Shown piece after piece: positions 62,698 through 64,000 of a stretch of DNA of 64,000 bases. Made by a program: the position numbers and the translations under genes. Every line of letters begins with the position of its first letter. The first letter of the stretch is position 1. The stretch is taken from positions 310,001-374,000 of the forward strand of contig NZ_AP024850.1 in NCBI RefSeq assembly GCF_024346675.1. Direction: 5' to 3'. Under the pieces are notes generated by a model, which was not told the origin of the DNA, searched no databases, and saw nothing but the letters and a program-made list of their open reading frames with translations. The stretch is from Photobacterium sanguinicancri (GTDB lineage Bacteria; Pseudomonadota; Gammaproteobacteria; Enterobacterales; Vibrionaceae).

Positions 62698-63079
62698 TGT
62701 TATCCCTTTCTAATTCAAATTAATTGTGAACATTAGTTAAGAGGACAATTTTGACGTTTAGCAACTCAAAAGGGAAGGATAAACGCAGTGAATTTAGCGT
62801 GATTATCTAAAGCTTTCGGTGAAGACGTTGAAAACCTACCGCATTGTTGTGCCTGAATGAATAGGCTTAGAGGGAAGTGATTGCTCACAATTAGAGGGAT
62901 ATTCGATTGTTTTGACCTAAGCTTTGCGAGGAAATAACGGAAAACTGACAGTTATTTTCTTGAGTTGCATGTATTATCTTTATTATTATCTGTCGCTTAG
63001 CTCATTTATCTGCTTATTGTGAACCTCGTGAATCGACAGAATCAGGGTATTGCACCAGAGAATAACCAACAGGAATGTT
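62698..63079. promoter_or_regulatory. Divergent intergenic region between yrbG and mlaF
   Basis: About 380 bases hold the promoters of two divergent operons (yrbG-kdsD-lpt and mla). A near-palindrome GAAATAAC (62931) / GTTATTTT (62951) and the nested AACTgacAGTT could be an operator. I could not assign a -10/-35 pair with confidence. Confidence 0.5.
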
Positions 63080-63889
63080 ATGGGGCCAACTAACTCGCTT
63101 GTTACAATTAATAACATGACTTTCATGCGTGGTGAACGCCGAATTTTCGACAATGTCTGTATTGAGGTGCCCAAAGGGAAGATTACCGCCATTATGGGGC
63201 CATCAGGCATAGGTAAAACGACTTTATTACGCTTAATTGGTGGACAGTTAGCGCCTGATAGCGGCGAGGTTTGGTTTGATGGTCACAATATTCCGACATT
63301 GAACCGCAAAACGTTATACCAAGTTCGAAAGCGCATGAGTATGTTGTTTCAGTCTGGTGCGTTGTTCACTGATATGACGGTATTCGACAATATTGCCTTT
63401 CCGCTACGTGAGCATACTGATTTACCTGAAGACTTGTTACGTACATTGGTGCTCTTGAAATTGGAAGCTGTGGGCTTACGGGGTGCTGCCCAGTTGATGC
63501 CAAATGAGTTATCCGGCGGGATGGCGAGACGGGCTGCGTTAGCCCGTGCAATTGCATTAGACCCTGAATTGATCATGTATGACGAACCGTTTGTTGGCCA
63601 AGACCCGATTACCATGGGAGTATTGGTTAAATTAATCCGCGACATGAATCAAGCTCTGGGTGTTACTGCTGTTATCGTATCGCACGATGTCCCCGAAGTG
63701 ATGAGTATTGCTGACAAAGTGTATTTACTCTCGGGTGGGAAAATTATTGGCAGTGGTAGTCCTGACGAACTACGCGCAAACCAAGATCCTCAGATTCGTC
63801 AGTTTCTTGATGGGGATGCCGACGGCCCAGTGCCGTTTCAGTATCCAGCTCAGCCGTTGGCTGATGATCTTTTTTCTTCTCAATCCTAA
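63080..63889 (+). CDS. mlaF: Phospholipid ABC transporter ATPase MlaF
   Basis: A 269-residue ABC ATPase, same length as E. coli MlaF. With MlaE, MlaD and MlaB it maintains outer-membrane lipid asymmetry. Walker A is GPSGIGKT, the signature ELSGGMARRAALARAI carries the Mla-type GGMARR, and Walker B is ELIMYDEPFVGQD. AGGA is 5 bases before ATG 63080; a longer frame from 63050 is unlikely. Confidence 0.96.
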   Translation: MGPTNSLVTINNMTFMRGERRIFDNVCIEVPKGKITAIMGPSGIGKTTLLRLIGGQLAPDSGEVWFDGHNIPTLNRKTLYQVRKRMSMLFQSGALFTDMTVFDNIAFPLREHTDLPEDLLRTLVLLKLEAVGLRGAAQLMPNELSGGMARRAALARAIALDPELIMYDEPFVGQDPITMGVLVKLIRDMNQALGVTAVIVSHDVPEVMSIADKVYLLSGGKIIGSGSPDELRANQDPQIRQFLDGDADGPVPFQYPAQPLADDLFSSQS

Positions 63890-63901
63890 GCGGTATTAAA
63901 C

Positions 63902-64000
63902 ATGGAATGGATTCGCCGTCTCGGACGATTCACCTTAGATAAATGTACGGCGATAGGGCGAGCAACCTTGATGTTGTTCGGCGCGATATGCTGTAAGCCG
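63902..64000 (+). CDS. mlaE: Phospholipid ABC transporter permease MlaE (5' part)
   Basis: Starts 12 bases after mlaF and runs off the window. The first 33 residues (WIRRLGRFTLDKC, then GRATLMLFGAI) resemble the MlaE N-terminus. The remainder, and the mlaDCB genes expected next, lie outside. Confidence 0.85.
   Translation, partial: MEWIRRLGRFTLDKCTAIGRATLMLFGAICCKP

Overview
The window is a chromosomal segment of a marine gammaproteobacterium, very probably Vibrionaceae (Vibrio or Photobacterium). The basis is the protein sequences and a gene order I recall as matching the Vibrio cholerae chromosome: metH, lysC, aminotransferase, PglL ligase, uvrA/ssb, csrD (mshH), the whole MSHA pilus cluster, then mreBCD-maf-rng-yhdP-tldD. 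I cannot assign genus or species from this sequence alone. All large reading frames look intact, and I see no insertion sequence, prophage, integron or CRISPR array.

Layout. (1) 1-3782 is the distal part of an rRNA operon: 16S 3' end, a tRNA-free spacer with a boxA, 23S, 5S, tRNA-Thr(GGT), a second 5S and a terminator. (2) 3865-11866 is a methionine and aspartate-family block. metA and metH both lie behind MetJ-type met boxes, with a CPA1 cation/proton antiporter between them. lysC (reverse strand) lies behind a lysine riboswitch. (3) 12067-19779 holds a PLP aminotransferase, a PglL/Wzy-type glycan ligase, uvrA and ssb diverging around a LexA box, and a LysR regulator. (4) 19992-39854 is csrD followed by mshIJKLMN-EGF-B-A1-A2-C-D-O-P-Q, a complete MSHA type IV pilus locus with two tandem major-pilin genes. 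(5) 39982-50929 is mreBCD-maf-rng-yhdP-nitrilase-tldD, all forward: cell shape, RNA maturation, envelope lipid transport and the TldD protease. (6) 51006-54469 is darP, pmbA and mgtE. (7) 54941-62697, reverse strand, is one compact operon-like run in transcription order yrbG-kdsD-kdsC-lptC-lptA-lptB-rpoN-hpf-ptsN-rapZ-ptsO (LPS Kdo synthesis and export, sigma-54, nitrogen PTS). (8) 63080-64000 starts the divergent mla operon (mlaF complete, mlaE partial).

How it works together. The MSHA block has inner-membrane assembly proteins (I, J, G, N), a secretin (L), a c-di-GMP-type extension ATPase (E), an ExeA-like ATPase (M), minor prepilins (B, C, D, O, P), two pilins (A1, A2) and a very large secreted or tip-type protein (Q). 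CsrD sits immediately upstream and a candidate O-oligosaccharyltransferase is about 7 kb away.

I found no clearly novel multigene system. The observations most worth a second look are: two overlapping, mutually exclusive hairpins between mshA2 and mshC; the tandem diverged mshA pair; two 5S copies whose helices I and II differ by compensated changes; a repeated 12-mer flanking the lysC riboswitch expression platform, with a TTG start for lysC; and the N-terminal lectin-like and repetitive segments of MshQ.
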